Made by a program: the position numbers and the translations under genes
Part shown: positions 24,501 through 32,700 of the stretch, in pieces
How the letters are laid out: each line of letters begins with the position of its first letter
Numbering within the stretch: position 1 is the first letter of the stretch
Notes under the pieces: generated by a model
Told to the model about the DNA's origin: nothing
Databases searched by the model: none
Seen by the model: the letters and a program-made list of their open reading frames with translations, nothing else
Origin: Lumbricus rubellus
Taxonomy: Eukaryota; Annelida; Clitellata; Crassiclitellata; Lumbricidae
NCBI GenBank assembly: GCA_945859605.1
Contig: OX243811.1
Span: forward strand, 37,882,392-37,946,391
Direction of reading: 5' to 3'
DNA: 64,000 nucleotides

Positions 24501-24600
24501 TATAACGCGGGAAAGCGTTACCTTGGCAACGGTATCCATAGAAACAGAAGCACTGAAGGAAGAATAGGTTCCAAAGCTTTAGGAATCTCATCTCAAACAT
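1..24600 (-). CDS. Polycystin-1-like / REJ-family receptor gene, 5' part (continues beyond left edge)
   Basis: Exons in transcript order: 24522-24600, 22354-22944, 17023-20048, 5581-5712, 4790-4883, 4020-4291, 3173-3314, 2686-2780, 2092-2236, 1084-1401, and 1-73 (cut by the window). All join in phase with GT-AG sites and give about 1655 residues so far. Order seen: signal peptide; LamG-like domain (about residues 27-223); WSC-type cysteine domain (about 230-310); about five PKD repeats; REJ module from about residue 928; then a GAIN-like pre-GPS region in the small exons. The GPS, PLAT and membrane segments expected of the family would lie left of the window. Known members are large, often ciliary or sperm-surface receptors that partner TRPP channels. 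LamG in place of polycystin-1's N-terminal LRRs is unusual. The small exons 3173-3314 and 2686-2780 are the least certain, since phase and splice sites were the main guide. The final exons place it closer to PKD1-like than to secreted REJ proteins, but the orthologue is not assigned. Confidence 0.88.
2838..2911. repeat. (CAA)n microsatellite
   Basis: About 25 CAA triplets in the intron upstream of the exon at 2686-2780. Confidence 0.95.
3463..3680. repeat. GAT/GAC microsatellite
   Basis: More than 200 bp of mixed GATGAT and GACGAC triplets between the exons at 3173-3314 and 4020-4291. Confidence 0.95.
3812..3942. repeat. (CAA)n/(CAG) microsatellite
   Basis: About 130 bp of CAA triplets with CAG interruptions, ending within 80 bp of the donor of exon 4020-4291. 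Confidence 0.95.
5047..5456. repeat. Tetranucleotide (GAAC/GAAT)n array
   Basis: About 410 bp of GAAT and GAAC units with point variants. Both strands are open by chance (Ser-Phe-Val/Ile-His-rich frames), which should not be called as genes. Confidence 0.97.
6064..7657 (-). repeat. 3' LTR of the gypsy element
   Basis: Copy of the 5' LTR with no difference found in the stretches compared. AATAAA signals on the minus strand lie at 6196-6201 and 6244-6249. Because the element is co-oriented with the host gene, they could end host transcripts prematurely. Confidence 0.96.
6740..7130. repeat. 111-bp tandem repeats inside the 3' LTR
   Basis: About 3.5 units start near 6740, 6851, 6962 and 7073. 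Each contains two sub-repeats around ACCGTCGTCGAAGGCAGGA. The first unit has diverged most. The same array is in the 5' LTR at 14760-15150. It is GC- and CpG-rich against an AT-rich genome. Confidence 0.95.
7658..7666 (-). other. Polypurine tract
   Basis: The minus strand reads AGGGGAGGA directly against the 3' LTR start TGTTGAA, the expected place and composition for plus-strand priming. Confidence 0.85.
7667..8995 (-). other. Non-coding 3' region of the gypsy element
   Basis: No env-like ORF is visible. It contains a pair of related segments around 7806-7843 and 7995-8031, repeated CGCACAACCCCC words near 8115 and 8175, a run of about 20 T at 8184, and AT-rich sequence toward 8900. Confidence 0.6.
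8996..13957 (-). CDS. gag-pol: Gag-Pol polyprotein of the Ty3/gypsy element
   Basis: A single 1653-codon frame with no frameshift or stop. In order: a Gag-like N-terminal half; a CCHC zinc knuckle (CX2CX4HX4C) near residue 346; an aspartic protease with DTGS near 420; reverse transcriptase with YLDDV near 832; RNase H with 'DCDASDVGIGG' near 985; an integrase HHCC finger ending 'CRHCDGC' near 1240; integrase D, D and E near 1277, 1335 and 1370; and a GPY/F-type tail with 'GPFRIVRACGPVNYLL'. The RT-RNaseH-integrase order identifies Ty3/gypsy rather than copia. All key residues seen are intact, so the protein looks active. Fusion of Gag and Pol in one frame means no frameshift controls their ratio. 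Longer upstream starts are not available; the ATG follows a leader of about 126 nt after the 5' LTR. Confidence 0.96.
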   Translation of the reverse strand: MWNPLIGDMDGYAAGFPTTSTTAAGRGRDLLVDYEVESSRFREKIDFDDLPKKDRKNFLVPEMDVGKLESEVMEKVGRMVGEKKSPMKPGKFDGTGSLESFLAQFDVCARHNRWTAADKVDFLRCSLEKAATQLLWDFGASTEVTYEQLVERLRQRYGSEGQAETFRAQLYYRRQRADETLGDLLHDIRRLVVLAYPVPSNETTEILAKDAFLEAIRDRELSLKVREREPKTIDEAYRTALRLSAYQQTSDMEDRRRPANRVRGSQEVDAGGQLQSQLDSFFASQRKWQQDMEGRICRQLDELRSSHRTSFGAEPTAPRTVPSTVPTPSSPPRGNASGGPGRGITCFSCGQVGHVARRCRQRQQFSNRSDDARTSDPPTSEQNGTTVTNHTTRDRASGVTNNAIYIRGTINGQQRTCLVDTGSEVSLVPSADVDGLTLQPSTRILLAANGTQIRVLGQLDVPIKISRGFSIDTSFLVSDQIGEPMLGMDWLRQHRCRLGFGQGALFIGRRRIPLVKGNGSLWCRRVMVAEETTVLPRSQCDIPCKTQYRDLTTSAQAWMTESKEIKPGLHVARVVLGDDADDACIRVVNLNEQPALLTANQMLGDLHPVKVEEDNERQTGTADDNSLIGKLMDEISEDVPSDVKERLKDLLVEYESIFSTTDHDLGRTMISQHRIDTGDSRPVRQSLRRQPLPYQAAIDAQLDQMLATGVVEPAVSEWAANVVLAKKKDGSLRFCIDYRKLNNQTRKDSYPLPRIDACLDALSGAGWFSTLDLRSGYHQVMMNPGDSDKTAFITRRGTFRWRVMPFGLCNAPATFQRLMDIVFSGLNFELCLVYLDDVIIFSSTAEQHLDRLGQVFGRLKDANLKLKPSKCHLFRRTVSFLGHIVTADGISVDPSKVQAVTEWLTPRCLKEVRAFVGLCSYYRKFIRGFSLVAAPLFALTRKDQPFLWGDDCQDAFDRLKEALTMAPVLSLPVDDAAYTLDCDASDVGIGGVLSQNIDGEERVIAYGSRLFSAAERNYCVTRKELLAVVNFTQVFRQYLLGRQFTLRTDHAALRWLQHTPDPIGQQGRWLEKLAEFDFVILHRPGRKHGNADALSRKPCRQCHWEEADVTDHFVREVIEISTENDGTTDIGKSQKEDSVLGLVRSWLSEGMPSLQEILQEEEAVKVYWHQRDALYLKDDVVYRRTPDELEQVLVPKNLREDYLRLAHTGVTGGHLGVRRTRWQVRRRAYWVGWSGDVKRFCRHCDGCCRYRRGALQRQGPLQPMTCGEPWERVSVDVTGPHPRSKKGNIYILTMMDNFSKFAEAVPMANQEATTVAKALVETIVVRYGAPLQILTDQGRNFEGHVFQEMCRLLEVDKVRTSSYRPQSNGMIERYHRTLNSMLGKVVSENQRDWDEHLPYVTAAYRASIHDVTGFSPNYLIFGKENRAPLDLVYGPPEGTDEGGLTYSTYVADLAEKFEKAYGTARKSLKKSAERRKHNYDLRVRPAKFEEGDWVYYFSPRKFVGRSPKFQRNFTGPFRIVRACGPVNYLLQKSLKSKPFVSHVDKLRHCYGRTKGRWSETGAGTTDGPPAEAANGATAPSSGRPGHRWKGTLAAEGATFGDRHGPDDDGAAMPVVNQPRNRTPETEGNSHDGNSDEAGAGRPHRTTRRPVRFQ
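14063..14080 (-). other. Primer-binding site of the gypsy element
   Basis: Three bases after the 5' LTR, the sense (minus) strand begins TGGTCCCGCG. TGG pairs with a tRNA 3' CCA and the following bases would pair with its acceptor stem. The donor tRNA was not identified. Confidence 0.7.
14084..15677 (-). repeat. 5' LTR of the gypsy element
   Basis: 1594 bp, matching 6064-7657. On the element's sense strand it carries a TATA box at 15418-15425, a block of four 111-bp tandem units, and AATAAA signals near its 3' end. The putative U3 is only about 280 bp long. Confidence 0.96.
15418..15425 (-). promoter_or_regulatory. Putative LTR TATA box
   Basis: Minus-strand TATATAAG, about 255 bp into the LTR. 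It would place transcription start near 15390. The same box is in the 3' LTR at 7398-7405. Confidence 0.5.
15945..16658. mobile_element. MITE-like element with 36-bp terminal inverted repeats and GTCGAC palindromes
   Basis: The termini 15945-15980 and 16623-16658 are perfect 36-bp inverted repeats ending AATTGAAGGGCTTGG. Inside, variants of one palindrome centred on GTCGAC and flanked by GGTTAT/ATAACC and GCAATAAC/GTTATTGC recur near 15975, 16100, 16165, 16228, 16312, 16370 and 16430. No coding potential is seen. The palindromic AATT at the ends may be the target duplication. Confidence 0.7.
16873..17019. repeat. GGT/GAT microsatellite next to a splice donor
   Basis: Imperfect GGT, GAT and GGTGAT triplets fill the first 150 bp of intron 3, starting a few bases from the exon boundary at 17023. 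Confidence 0.9.
17023..20048 (-). CDS. 3-kb exon: WSC domain, PKD repeats and REJ module
   Basis: The exon is open for 1008 codons with acceptor TTTCCAG and donor GAG|GTATTC. Its start is cysteine-rich and WSC-like, with spaced Cys and a 'CQSQC...CVCVDLAF' core. PKD repeats follow with the usual motifs: 'VSFGDG', 'HSYSTLGKF', 'HTYRYGKYGVYRV' and 'YQYKSPGSYNVRAKV'. From about 17935 downward it becomes a REJ module ('SYDPDVDSGNRTGL', many N-glycosylation sequons). The frame runs on past the donor to 16843 only as a Thr-rich translation of a GGT/GAT microsatellite, so that tail is taken as intron. Confidence 0.9.
20205..20249 (+). other. Inverted copy of part of the WSC/PKD exon
   Basis: 45 bp match the coding strand of 19736-19780 with one mismatch, but lie on the opposite strand in the adjacent intron. 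Read on the plus strand it encodes 'WASHVAWQVDYHL' as the exon does. The next codons (His, Leu) are synonymous rather than identical, and then a stop follows at about 20271. Confidence 0.9.
20299..20744. mobile_element. 446-bp non-autonomous DNA transposon, hAT-like
   Basis: The ends are inverted repeats with 14 identical bases (CATGGGCGCCCGCA). The 8-bp target duplication CAACTAAC is at 20291-20298 and 20745-20752. No ORF is seen. Superfamily is inferred from duplication length only. Confidence 0.85.
21052..21268. repeat. Long (GGA)n tract ending in (GGC)n
   Basis: About 190 bp of nearly pure GGA trinucleotide, then about six GGC units. It is purine-only on the plus strand, in intron 2 of the polycystin-like gene. 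Confidence 0.97.
21471..21508. repeat. (TA)n microsatellite
   Basis: About 19 uninterrupted AT dinucleotides. Confidence 0.95.
21871..21936. repeat. 12-bp tandem repeat
   Basis: Five to six copies of GATCGATGAAGA with single-base variants. The stretch is open on the plus strand as (Met-Lys-Arg-Ser)n but has no sign of being a gene. Confidence 0.9.
22354..22944 (-). CDS. LamG-like (concanavalin-type jelly-roll) exon of the polycystin-1-like gene
   Basis: This 591-bp exon encodes about 197 residues with the hallmarks of a Laminin_G_3/pentraxin-like fold. It has a 'FTLDLWYNP' strand, a 'W...VGLTWS...VVYVDGVPVGED' core, and a late 'LVIGGSNDD' strand. Acceptor CTGTAG and donor GTAAGC are strong, and both phases fit their neighbours. 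Such domains bind glycans or matrix proteins at the cell surface; the ligand here is unknown. Confidence 0.85.
23022..24139. mobile_element. 1.1-kb hAT-like non-autonomous transposon
   Basis: Termini CAGGGCCGGCCTTAGC and (reverse) CAGGGCCGACCTTAGC match at 15 of 16 bases. The 8-bp duplication TACGTAGC lies at 23014-23021 and 24140-24147. Repeated ATGGCGCCC-type words occur near both ends. No transposase ORF is seen. It sits in intron 1 of the polycystin-like gene. Confidence 0.9.
24522..24600 (-). CDS. First coding exon: signal peptide of the polycystin-1-like protein
   Basis: The ATG at 24600 opens 26 codons plus one base: a short polar start, then a Leu/Phe/Trp-rich hydrophobic core and a Cys near the end, typical of a signal peptide. 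The donor AAG|GTAACG at 24521 leaves one base. That is exactly what the next exon (starting at 22944 with two orphan bases) needs, and the join gives a Gly codon. The start was chosen because no other ATG with a hydrophobic leader in the right phase was found between 22945 and 24800. An ATG three codons further in is also possible. Confidence 0.7.
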
Positions 24601-26780
24601 CTCTGCTTGAACTTTTTTGAAATCCTAATAATTGCTCGTCATAACATAACAGCTGATTTTCAAAGCTCAACCCCCACAGCCAGGAATTCTCCAAGTGCAA
24701 TCTACACTAGGTAGGCTGCCGCTCTACTCAGTTTTTCCGATACCTGAAGACGACATCCCCCCAGCCCCTTCCTCGAGTAACCTAGCAACGAAGGGCAACA
24801 TTTAGCATTGCCAAAATCAGCGATGCAGAAGCAGTCTCATTCATTCATTATGCATCCGTTAATTATTTGGATTCGATTAGTATTTGCGATTGAAAATCGA
24901 TGTTCGTACCAATATCAATATACATGGCTTTGTATGCATTGCGCATGGGCAAATTTATAATGTTTTCCTGGCGTACCGCCGGTACCGGTAGGCCTAAGTT
25001 AATGACATAGAATTACATAGGCCTAGTTTTAAATCACATATGGCTATATAGGCCAAATAGCTAGTTTCACTAATGTTCAATATTATTATAACTTGTAGCT
25101 AGTCAGCTGGTTATAAGCTATTTTAAAGCTATAGTAGGCCTAATCTAGGCCTACTTCCTTCATGCCAATCTGGTTTCCTCGAGGGTCTCTTTACTGGGTT
25201 TCTCATTCTCCGCCTCCTCTCTGACTCCAACGGTGCTATGGATTGGTTCAAGGTCACCCCACTTTCCCTGTGTGACGTCAGTGCTGCTTCTCCCGTCATT
25301 CTGAAACGATTCAGCATTTCAAGAGCAATAATAGTCATGCGAACAAAAAGATCAAGACGATCAGCAGAACACAATGAGCGAGGTGAAGATGCTAATTTAA
25401 CTCTCTCCCGATAAGGTCACACCATACAATACTCGACCAAGGCCACATAATCTAACCCTTCCTAGAGTTGATTCTTTTGCCAGAAGAAGTTTTATTATGC
25501 GAATGCTGTAGGCCTATAGCTTTGCATAAATGTTTTCCATTATTTATTTTCTCTGTAAACTACTGTGCGTTTGCTGGTAGTCTATTAAAGAATATTCTTA
25601 CTTCTTACTTACTTACTACTACACATGCATGAAGCAGAAGCGCGAGAGGTTGGAGATGTGGGCCTTGCGATTAGACAGTGGCCTGATTGTGATACCTATG
25701 AATTTTTTCTAAGTAATAAAGTGTTTTTGTAAAAGCATACGTGAATAATGTCTAATGAAATGTCTTAATAAAATGAAAAATGAATAAAACGATTTTATTG
25801 CGAATTGTGCCTTATTTGAGACAATAATAGTGCGGTATATAAAGACCTATAATTGCAGTAATAGTTAATTGTGGAATCATTGCAAATATTTAGTCTATGT
25901 TACTATTGTCGAATACTAAATGTTGGTGCGTTTATAACTAAAAGTTTCCTTTCAAATCGCTAATTTCAAATCTGTCATTTTTAATATTTCATATTTCTAT
26001 ATTTTATATTTGTATTTATGAATTTTGGGCGCTGTTGGTGGATTTTGGCCCTCTTAATGTTGATTAAAACTGTAAAATAATCCGGAAGTCACTTTAAACC
26101 AGGTGTTCAAAACGAGACCGGCGTTTTCGTGAGCGCACCTGCGGAACTCGATTTTAGCTCACTTTTGGCGATTCCTAGCGTTGTCGATAATTAATTAATT
26201 GCTTTAGGTTAGATTGTCTTTCCTGCCGTGGTTGTTACTTGATTAGAACTTACAGAATTTGTCCCAAATTGAGGCTCATAGACCCGCCCCACTTGAACCT
26301 GGTAAAGATTTGTTGTCTTTTTTCAAGTGGTTGTTGATTTGAAGAATGGCATCTTTAACTATGTCTTGATTTATTGAGACAGGTCTGATAAACGCTACTT
26401 TCGGTTTGTGATTCTTGATGGATTTATACTTTATAGTGATTTGGATACCTTTTAAATGTATTATTTGTTAGGTTACCAGCGCCTTAGGGATACTCAAAAG
26501 AGAAGCAATATCAATTGCCAGCTTTGGTTGATAATAATCTGTAAACTTCCATTACGCCATTGTGTTTATTCTCAAGACATTAATCATTTACGATTTCTTT
26601 AGATTTGTTGTGTTGTAGGATGGTTCAGTTTAACTAATTCTATAGGCTGTAGAACTGGTTTCATCACCATATTAAACTTACTTAGGCTAAATAATGGAGC
26701 TTCCAGTCTATGGAAATAATGAATGCTCGAATTCCAATGATTGCAATGAATGTGTTCCAGTGACCAACGAGTAGGCTAGA
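24601..26780. other. Divergent intergenic region between the polycystin-like gene and LLGL
   Basis: Presumed to hold both promoters. An X-box-like site is at 24777-24789. Short ORFs such as the minus-strand frame near 25129-25374 look like chance. No TATA box or repeat with clear ends was recognised. Confidence 0.6.
24777..24789. promoter_or_regulatory. RFX X-box-like site
   Basis: GTAACC-T-AGCAAC fits the X-box GTNRCC-N(0-3)-RGYAAC. It lies 177 bp before the inferred ATG of the polycystin-like gene. RFX factors drive cilium genes through such sites, and polycystins are ciliary proteins. Confidence 0.5.
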
Positions 26781-29700
26781 ATGGATTCAGTTTTGAGACG
26801 TTTTGGTCTGAAGAAAAGCGACCAGCGAGATGGCCGACAGGGAGCGCCGAAAGATGTTTTTGGATTCAGTCAGGTGTGTACTTTATGATGAATTACCATA
26901 ACTTAGCTTTATTATAGATGATGTAAATGTAAATCTTTAAGAATTTCTCAGCAGCCACAAAGCCACTCAAAGAGACCAACTTATTCACCAACGCTAAAAT
27001 ACCAAATGTTTAGAATGTATGAACATGTGCAAGTATCTATGTTTGTATATTTGTATGTATATATCTATGTATAAGTTTTAATTTTATAGTAGTGTGAGTA
27101 TTATTATTATTTATATTATTAATTTTCCATGGATAGATATGGTCCTTTTGTAATTATAAGATGTTCTTTCTTAATTGTTTTTATTAACGTGTGTGGTGCA
27201 GAGCACCTATGTTCAAAGTTGGGCATAATTGTTCTTCCTGGAGATAGATACGTTTGCTGCCTCCACTGCTGACTACACATCCATATCACTGTCCACTTTC
27301 CCCAGCATTCCTTCTTGCAGGCATGCCTGCCTACTTTCCTCCTGTAATCTCTTTGGCATATTTCGACATGTCTGGATGCATCGAATTGATACTAATAAGA
27401 GGAATAATAATAGTAACATTAAGGATGAGATAATGTTATGATTATAGCTGTCAGTAAGTCATTACTGGTAGGTAGGGTGCCAACCAAATGCATGGTCGAA
27501 AAATAATTTTGCCTGGTCCAGTTGCCCACCCCCTAAAAATGTTTTCTATTGCAAGAAACTCATGTGATACAAATTTTATTCAGATAGAAGATTATTTAGA
27601 GGTAGCTTAGCGCGTCAGTAGTTTATAGTAGCGTTTAACATAATTTCTTCAAAATTGCATATGGAAATAGCTTATATTTACAGAGAAGAGGCTGTGCTGT
27701 GACTCAATGTTCATACTGACTAAGAATAATAATGGTTCTTGTAATTTTTTTATCTTTCCCAATTCTTGGATGTTGCTCTAATAACACGGATAAACCATAA
27801 AGGGCCAAATAAAGACTGTCAATGTCATTTCATACAACTTCCAGCAATACAATCCTTCCTGATGGTGCCTATGTTTTGTCTGAACAAAAGTGTATAAGAA
27901 AACACTACTGAGCTTGGTTTGTATACCAAAATCATGGAATTATTCGATGCCAAAGTGTTTAACACCAGATGGGACCTCCAATGGCAAAACATCAAGATAT
28001 TTAGAAGATTTAGAGACTCACGTAAAATTATGCATTTGAAGCAGACCCGTATGAAAATGGCATAAAGGTGACAGCAACTGCAGTGGTTTGGATCTGGTGC
28101 AAAATGAGTTTATCGAGTTCATCCAGCTAAATGATATTCAGTCAAGACTGTTAGGAAGACTATGAGCTCTTTTACCTGGCACTGATATTCTTAAAAGGAG
28201 TATAAAGTAAGGGAGATGTGCATATCCATGCCCCTGGAGTCCACCCTAGAGCTAGATGGATGGCAAGGTCACAAACAAGGTTAAGAAGATACTTATTTTT
28301 ACTCTCAATAAATCTCATCAAATGTGAAATGTCAGCTCTCCCAGAGTTCAAGTCAATTGTTAAGTTTACATTAAGTGTCTGTACACACATGCATGTGCCA
28401 CACCTGATCCTCACAACGACTTGAATCTTCTGCATGAGTTTGATGCATACAGACAAACAACTAAACTGTTATCGATTCAGCAATCAATTCCTTCTGTAGT
28501 CATTTGTAGTATCTAGGTGAAATACTAATTGGTCACACTTTCTCTGATACAATGGTTCCTCTGGATTTGAAGGAAGCAATAGTCACAACCCTAAGTAAAG
28601 AAACCCATGGACAAACTCCTTGGCACGTTGTAAGTTTATACTGCATGGACATGACACTGTTGCTATACCAATGCTTCGGTGGTTGTCACAACATATTTAG
28701 CAGTGTCTTGTGGCAATTGGAATATCACAGGACTTTTTGGCCCTAAAGACCTTCACCCTAGCATTTGAGAGAGCATTTCTGAGTATGCTAGTGCTCAAAT
28801 ATGGGCAGAGAGTTTGATGGTGGTCAACAATGCCGCTGATTTATTCAATGGTGTTCTTCGTCACTATGATAAACAGAATAAATTTATGTTACAAGTTGCT
28901 GAGAGGCACCACAAGACATTTCTGGTTACTAAAGAGCCTACTGTTGCTCACCAGTAGTGCTGGGCTCAATTGCTCATCACTAACTTAGCAATAATGAGCA
29001 CCCTTCATAGTAGTGTATCTTACGTGTTGAAACATCATGGAATTTAACATTGCCCAATGCTAAAACTTTAACCGCGTCAAGCTACCAGTAAATATTTTCT
29101 GGTTGACACAAAAATTTGTCTCCTTGCTTTTAGTAACCAAGGTAACAAATTTTGGGGGTGGGACAATGCAAAATACAAACTTTAATTTTGAGTGGCACCC
29201 TACTGGTAGGGAGATATTTTAAAACTTGCAGTCTTGGGAGTTCAAACAGTTTAAAACTCTTTTATGTAAATTAAGCAAATTTATGTGTGTGTTTACGTAT
29301 TGTCTTTATTTGCATTAAATGAAATATAAATTTATTTGTTGCAGTGTGTTGAGTATGGATTTCCACACAAAGCGAGCGCAATTGCCTTCCATCCGGAGCT
29401 CAGTCTGCTTGCGCTTGGAACAGAGACTGGTTCCCTAAGGATGTATCTTTTCTCTGGAAGATAAAGTTCTGTGCAATTGTTGCCACTTTCTCTAACCAAA
29501 TGTTGTCTGATCATTTGTCAGTCAGTCGGCCAGTCATGATCATCAGTCAGCTAACCAGATAAAGCAGACGGCAATCCACACATTCTATGAGACCAGTGCC
29601 GATTTCAATCCATGCTTGAACGTCCATGTGTATGGATCAGGAATTATAGTTATACTGCTTATTGAAGTACCTCATATGTTCATAGATATCTTAAGTTATT

Positions 29701-32700
29701 TAGATAAGTGTAAGTACTTATCAGAGGCGCAGCGACCGCCCTCCGTACCCTCCGACCGAAGGGGGCCCCTGGCAAGAAAGGGGCCCCTAAAAGTGCCAAA
29801 AAATGAATGAAATGACTAAAAATAAATAAAAATGGTCAATAACTTTTTCGGACGGCGAATGTAAAATTTTCCGAGATTTTGGCCAAAAAAGTCAACTTTT
29901 TCGGACTGCGAATTGATGAAATTTTCCCGATATTTTGGCCGGATGACTAAAAAAAGTCGTCAGAAATTTCGGAAATTAGGCCTACGCTCGGAGGGGGCCA
30001 CGTTCGATGTTGCTATGGCCCTGGTACTTATTTTTTAAGTACGTTACAAACGCTGAGTGCCTCACTAAACAATGTTGAGAAGATTGTATTGTCTAAAGTT
30101 GACACCATGAGAGTAGGTGTTGCGTAAAGTGCTAAGACTTTTCTAATTGTTCTATTCCAACCATGAATCTGCAAAGTTATAGTTCAATAATTAAGTAACA
30201 GGTTGTATGCCCATGAATGTCCTTGACGGCAGACTAGTTACGGAGCCCCAGGCGTTCAAATCTCCTCCACCCACAAGGATGAGGTTGCGGTGATCAAGAT
30301 CTTCTTCTTTGGTCAGGTGAGCAGAAATTATTTTAATATTTCTAGTAATTATATTTTTTATTATACTGGGACATTTTTATGACACTTTGAACATCAGAAT
30401 CGATATCAAATAATGTGTTATATGAATGTTATGATGATTCAGGTATCGCATCATAACAACGTTGCTTTTTAATGTAATTCAATGGTGTATGTATAAATAT
30501 AAGTAGTTGTCTGAATTTGGAGCCATGTTCGGTGTGGCAGTTAGTCACTTTATATATATTTGAAAGTGCATTTTGCAGCACAAACTATCTTGGCACATTA
30601 TTGCAAATCGCTCGGGGCACTATCAGATTCACAGTCTTGTTGTGACGTCACATTGTCCTTGTGTAATATAGGAATTATGTAACTCGTTTTGTGAATCTTG
30701 CTAAAGCACTGCCAATGTACATTTTTATCTAAGTCGTTTAAAATGTAACTTGTGTAAAAGGAGAATGTACGATGAACCAAGAAGTCATGTTAAATTTATA
30801 TTTAGCATGCTGATTATGATTTATGTTTCAGATGAACATTGTGACGTTATGCGTGGACAACAGCGTTCATCTGTGGGAGATCGGAACACGTGAACGGCGT
30901 TCATATCTTCATGAGATTCGCAGTCTTTCTCTTGAGCACGTGTAGGTTTTTTATGTGATTCAAAAATCATTGGAGTACTTAGTTAGTTGTATGGTTGTTT
31001 GGTTGATTGAGTTGATCAGTTGATTTCTGATTAAGCTGTTGGTTGAAGATTGAGTTGGTTGTTGATTGGTTAACGATTGAATTGATTGATTGGTTGCCTG
31101 ATTGATTGACAGGTTTAATGCCGTGTCATCTACATGTCTGCTGTTGTCTCGTTGTCATCTGTTGTTGGGGACAGACAATGGTCATATTTACACGCTCGAT
31201 TTGCGAAGCTTCAAACTTCTTGACCAGGTCATCTTTCAGGAAAACATCATGCAGAAGTAAGAACAACAAGCTTCCATTTCGATTTGCTTTCCCATTTGTT
31301 TTGGTTTTACATTTAGAATATTGATTGAAATAATTTATAATGATATGATTTGTCTGCACTATATCAGTTTTGTAAATAGACAAAGAATATTCGTAATACA
31401 AAATATAATGTGATGTTGTTATTAATTAGTAAATGTAATGTTGTTGCATAAAGCAAGTATGTAGGAAAGTATGACAATGCTGTAAAATGTAATGTAATGC
31501 AACTGATAAAATCAAATGATTGGTTTGCCAGGAATGCCATGCTGTGGTATGTAATATCATGTGATAGGTGTGGCATGATGTGACGTAGCGGACAGAGACA
31601 TATGTAGTGTGCCTTCAGAATTTTGTGTTGTGCTCTATAGTTCTGATTGTTAGTGGAGTTTTTTCGTGTTGATTACAGCGCTCCAGAGGAATATCGTCGG
31701 AATCCTGGTGCTGTTGAATCTATTTCCGTTCATCCGCTTAAGCCGGAAAAGGTTTGTAGAAGCTGGACGAAAGTAGAAAAGCAAGGAACAAGAATGGAAG
31801 AGGACAAATAGAGTCATAGCGGTTTCAATAGACATTTTGATGAATTAGAGTGCAAATGTTCTGCCTATAATAGGCTACTGAGGCATATATATTTGTTACT
31901 TCAGTGACTTATTTGTATTATTGTTCTGTTTATGGTTACACAGATAAATAAACATAAAACAAATGAGTGTAAGGGGTTTACATGTTTTCGTTTGGCAGCA
32001 AGAAAAAAAAAATGCTGTTAAGCACGTGAGACTGTTTTATAGGAAAGTTATTTTCTAAAGCCGAACAGAAGTTGGATTTTTTCCGTGCTGAGACGTAAAT
32101 ATATTTATTATTATGTTGTTTTTGGTATACCTATTAATGTTATCATTGATTATTATTATTTTATAAAAATCTTGGGATATTTTTAATAAAATAAGTTGTT
32201 GATTGTGGTGCTGTGTAAACTGCAAAGGCAGTGCTATATAAATATTATAAAATAACTTGTTTTGTTAGTTGCTGATTGGCTACAACCGTGGTCTGATCGT
32301 TTTGTGGGACTCAAAACAGAAAAAGACGGAACAGATGTACAATTCAGGACAGGCAAGTATCTGTGTAGTTATTTATTTAGATATTTATTTATTCATTGCA
32401 ATATATATATAATTATATATGTACATTGTACAAAGCCCGTAACTATGAATCTGAGGTGCACGGTGAGCATACAAGAAAAAACAGTCTAAGGTCATCACAC
32501 GGAGTGTGCTCATCCGACTCAAACCCACAATCATTGTATTTCAGACGCAGCATCCTTAATTGATCACTATGCCACACAGTAGACAATTATAACTCAAATT
32601 CTAAACGAGTGAATTTTGGATTATGTTTCCACAGGAACTCGAATGTATTGCGTTCCACCGGAACGGAAAGGAGTTCATGAGCACTCACGTCAATGGTTCC

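Noticed and set aside
24517..24530. A perfect X-box (GTTACC-TT-GGCAAC)
   Set aside because: It coincides with the splice donor and last codons of the inferred signal-peptide exon, so the match is more simply explained by that; the site at 24777 was kept instead.
25129..25374. 81-codon minus-strand ORF upstream of the polycystin-like gene
   Set aside because: No recognisable domain, and it does not fit the phase or position of the gene's first exon.
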